Made by a program: the position numbers and the translations under genes. This document shows, piece after piece, positions 32,342 through 34,442 of a stretch of DNA of 34,442 bases. The stretch lies in contig JASBTR010000135.1 of the NCBI GenBank assembly GCA_030148325.1, positions 1 to 34,442 of the forward strand, in the 5' to 3' direction. This stretch comes from Gammaproteobacteria bacterium. Lineage in GTDB: Bacteria; Pseudomonadota; Gammaproteobacteria; UBA6429; Thiohalophilaceae. The notes below the pieces were generated by a model. It was not told the DNA's origin, made no database searches, and saw only the letters and a program-made list of their open reading frames with translations. Every line of letters starts with the position of its first letter. Position 1 is the first letter of the stretch.

Positions 32342-33813
32342 GTATTCTAATGATTCAGGGAACGACTTCAGATGCGGGTAAAAGCATGCTGGTCACCGCA
32401 CTGTGCCGGAGCCTGGCGCGTCGGGGGATCAGCGTTGCGCCCTTCAAACCGCAGAACATGGCGCTTAATTCTGCAGTGACGATCGATGGTGGTGAAATTG
32501 GCCGCGCCCAGGCCCTGCAGGCGCAGGCAGCGGGTATCCAGCCGCATACAGATATGAACCCGGTGCTGCTTAAACCCAGTTCCGATACCGGCGCGCAGAT
32601 CATTATTCACGGTCACGCGGTTGGCAATATGGATGCACGCGCTTATCACTGCTACAAGTCCACCGCGCGTGAGGCGGTGATTGAATCCTGTCAACGTCTG
32701 CAACAGCAGTATGATGTGGTGCTGGTGGAAGGTGCGGGCAGTCCGGCCGAGATCAATCTGCGTGAAAATGATATCGCCAATATGGGGTTTGCGCAGATGG
32801 TAAATTGTCCGGTGTTGCTGGTTGCGGATATCAATCGCGGCGGTGTGTTTGCGCACCTGGTTGGAACCCTGGCCTTACTGAGTGAAGCGGAACAGGCGCG
32901 GGTAAAAGGCCTGGTGATTAATCGTTTTCGTGGTGATCTTGCATTGCTGCAATCCGGCATTGACTGGCTGGAAGAGAAAACGGCCAGGCCGGTAACCGGG
33001 GTTCTGCCTTTCCTGCCCGATCTGCATCTGGAGGGTGAGGATAGTCTCGCGCGCAGCGATGGCAGGGCGGCAGTGGATGCGCCCCTGAACGTGGTTGTCC
33101 CGGCCCTGCCACGCCTGAGTAATCATACGGATTTTGATCCCCTGCGCCTGCATCCCCAGGTCAATCTGCGTTTTATCAATCGCGGTGAAGCGATCCCGGC
33201 GGCGGATCTCGTGATTCTCCCGGGCAGCAAAAGTGTCTGCGCCGATCTGAGCTGGTTGCGCGAACAGGGCTGGGAAGAATTTATCCAGCGGCATTTACGT
33301 TACGGCGGCAAACTTCTGGGTATTTGTGGTGGCTTCCAGATGTTGGGACAGTCAATCCACGATCCCGAAGGGATTGAGGGCAGCGGCGATGACTGTCGGG
33401 CTTTGGGGCTTCTGGATATGACAACAAAGCTTATTGCCGGCAAACAGTTGCGTAATGTGCAGGGACACCTGTCACTGGATGGCTCTGTTGTTCACGGTTA
33501 TGAAATACACAGTGGCATCAGCAGCGGCGCTGCGCTTGAAAATCCTGCGATTGATTTGAATGGAAAAACTGATGGTGCGCTGTCGATGGATGCTCAGGTT
33601 ATGGGAACGTATCTGCACGGTCTTTTTGAATCGACACCGGCCTGCAATGCCCTGCTTGGCTGGGCCGGGCTTAAAAACATCAAAACAGCGGATTATTCAC
33701 AACGTTGCAAGGACGATATTGATCGTATTACAGATGCCGTCGAACAGCATCTTGATATGGCGGCGATCGATTCCTTGCTGGGTCTGGAGACATGTGCGGA
33801 GACGGGCACATGA
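32338..33813 (+). CDS. cbiP: Cobyric acid synthase
   Basis: Glutamine-dependent amidotransferase that amidates the b, d, e and g side chains of adenosylcobyrinate diamide; also named cobQ. It is 491 residues, typical. The N-terminal domain has [18 protein letters not shown] (5-22), [11 protein letters not shown] and [14 protein letters not shown]. The C-terminal glutaminase-like part has LPGSKSV and the nucleophile Cys in [11 protein letters not shown], with the late HGLFE. It overlaps cobD and cobU by four bases each. Confidence 0.97.
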   Translation: MSILMIQGTTSDAGKSMLVTALCRSLARRGISVAPFKPQNMALNSAVTIDGGEIGRAQALQAQAAGIQPHTDMNPVLLKPSSDTGAQIIIHGHAVGNMDARAYHCYKSTAREAVIESCQRLQQQYDVVLVEGAGSPAEINLRENDIANMGFAQMVNCPVLLVADINRGGVFAHLVGTLALLSEAEQARVKGLVINRFRGDLALLQSGIDWLEEKTARPVTGVLPFLPDLHLEGEDSLARSDGRAAVDAPLNVVVPALPRLSNHTDFDPLRLHPQVNLRFINRGEAIPAADLVILPGSKSVCADLSWLREQGWEEFIQRHLRYGGKLLGICGGFQMLGQSIHDPEGIEGSGDDCRALGLLDMTTKLIAGKQLRNVQGHLSLDGSVVHGYEIHSGISSGAALENPAIDLNGKTDGALSMDAQVMGTYLHGLFESTPACNALLGWAGLKNIKTADYSQRCKDDIDRITDAVEQHLDMAAIDSLLGLETCAETGT

Positions 33814-34328
33814 AAGAACTTATTCTCGGTGGTGTACGTTCCGGCAAAAGCCGACTGGCCGAGCAGCATGCGCTTGCGTCAGGACTCGAGGTGTTTTATA
33901 TCGCTACGGCCACGATGGGGGATGATGAAATGCGGCAACGTATTGCCCATCATCGTCAGCAGCGTCCGTCAACATGGCAATTGATTGAGGAACCGCTGAA
34001 GCTGACAACCGTTCTGCAACAACATGCTGCCGAGGATCGTTGTCTGCTGGTCGATTGCCTGACCCTGTGGCTGACCAATTTATTATTATCTGATGAGGAG
34101 CTCATGCTGGCACGTGAACGTGATGCGTTAATTGAACAACTGCCGGATTTACCCGGCCATATTATCCTGGTGAGTAATGAAACCGGCATGGGCATTGTTC
34201 CCGAAGCGGAACTTGCCCGTCGCTTCGGCGATGAAGCCGGGAGGTTGCATCAGAATCTGGCAAAAATTTCTGACCGCGTAATTTTAACCGTTGCCGGTCT
34301 CCCACATGTATTAAAAGGAAAACTATGA
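33810..34328 (+). CDS. cobU: Adenosylcobinamide kinase / adenosylcobinamide-phosphate guanylyltransferase
   Basis: Phosphorylates adenosylcobinamide and attaches GMP before joining of the lower ligand. It is 172 residues from the ATG at 33810 (ATGA overlap with cbiP); the in-frame ATG at 33792 is inside cbiP and not needed. The P-loop G-G-V-R-S-G-K-S is at 7-14, with Y-I-A-T-A and the catalytic His in [22 protein letters not shown] and [11 protein letters not shown] are further signatures. It overlaps cobT. Confidence 0.96.
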   Translation: MKELILGGVRSGKSRLAEQHALASGLEVFYIATATMGDDEMRQRIAHHRQQRPSTWQLIEEPLKLTTVLQQHAAEDRCLLVDCLTLWLTNLLLSDEELMLARERDALIEQLPDLPGHIILVSNETGMGIVPEAELARRFGDEAGRLHQNLAKISDRVILTVAGLPHVLKGKL

Positions 34329-34442
34329 TGAATGCTGAATGGCTCAACGTACCGAGCACCCCACTGAATAAACCGGCGGCCGCCGATGCCGAAGCGCGAC
34401 AGATGCAGTTGACCAAGCCGCCGGGGGCTCTGGGTCAACTGG
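34325..34442 (+). CDS. cobT: Nicotinate-nucleotide-dimethylbenzimidazole phosphoribosyltransferase, 3'-truncated
   Basis: Activates dimethylbenzimidazole made by BluB to its ribotide. Only the first 39 codons are in the window. After M-M-N-A-E-W-L come P-L-N-K-P-A-A-A-D-A-E-A-R and then LTKPPGALGQL, the conserved N-terminal motif of CobT (LTKPPGSLGxLE). ATG at 34325 overlaps the cobU stop; an ATG at 34328 is a possible alternative. Confidence 0.92.
   Translation, partial: MMNAEWLNVPSTPLNKPAAADAEARQMQLTKPPGALGQL

Overview
The window looks like chromosomal DNA from a gammaproteobacterium, probably a sulfur oxidiser related to the Chromatiales. The grounds are the gene order nrdR-ribD-ribE-ribBA-ribH-nusB-thiL-pgpA, the outer-membrane FadL-type porins, and the tusA-dsrE2 sulfur-relay pair at the left edge. 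The genus cannot be named from the sequence. No rRNA, tRNA, transposase, phage or CRISPR locus was recognised.

Layout. (1) 1-770: 3' end of a TusA-type sulfur carrier, a strong hairpin, then dsrE2. (2) 853-3797: two divergent FadL/OMPP1-type outer-membrane proteins around a 416-bp AT-rich spacer. (3) 3981-4883: an exported protein of unknown function with strong hairpins on either side. (4) 5182-13391: glyA, nrdR, the riboflavin genes ribD, ribE (riboflavin synthase), ribBA with a degenerate GTP cyclohydrolase II half, and ribH, then nusB, thiL, pgpA and a small exported protein. (5) 13688-14356: a membrane-anchored or exported retropepsin-like protease. (6) 14471-17568, minus strand: dxs-queD-folE2. 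(7) 18058 to the end: a cobalamin riboswitch followed by cbtB-cbtA-cobO-cbiA-cbiF-cbiX-cbiC, a 300-bp repeat-filled gap, then bluB-cbiD-cbiET-cbiL-cbiG-cobE-cbiH*-cbiB-cobD-cbiP-cobU-cobT (cut by the window end).

The corrinoid locus encodes cobalt uptake (CbtAB), early cobalt insertion (CbiX) and nearly the whole cobalt-early corrin route (CbiL, H, F, G/CobE, D, ET, C, A). It also encodes adenosylation (CobO), aminopropanol arm formation (CobD, CbiB), amidation (CbiP), oxygen-dependent lower-ligand synthesis (BluB) and nucleotide-loop assembly (CobU, CobT). Almost all genes overlap by 1 to 14 bases, so translation is probably coupled. No precorrin-6A reductase (CbiJ/CobK) is seen, and CobS and a CobC-type phosphatase are also absent from the window. 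Riboflavin synthesis and BluB are linked biochemically, since BluB consumes FMNH2 to make dimethylbenzimidazole.

The most unusual features are: a CbiH/CobJ methyltransferase carrying a C-terminal domain that resembles ChuX/HutX haem-binding proteins; an in-frame REP-like double palindrome inside cbiB; a family of 7-bp repeats (TGACGAG) that occurs as inverted pairs at gene ends, supplies the stop or terminal codons of several genes, and reaches eight perfect tandem copies at the folE2 stop codon; and four copies of a second inverted-repeat element built on AACGCAGAG. All calls come from reading the sequence. No database search was run.
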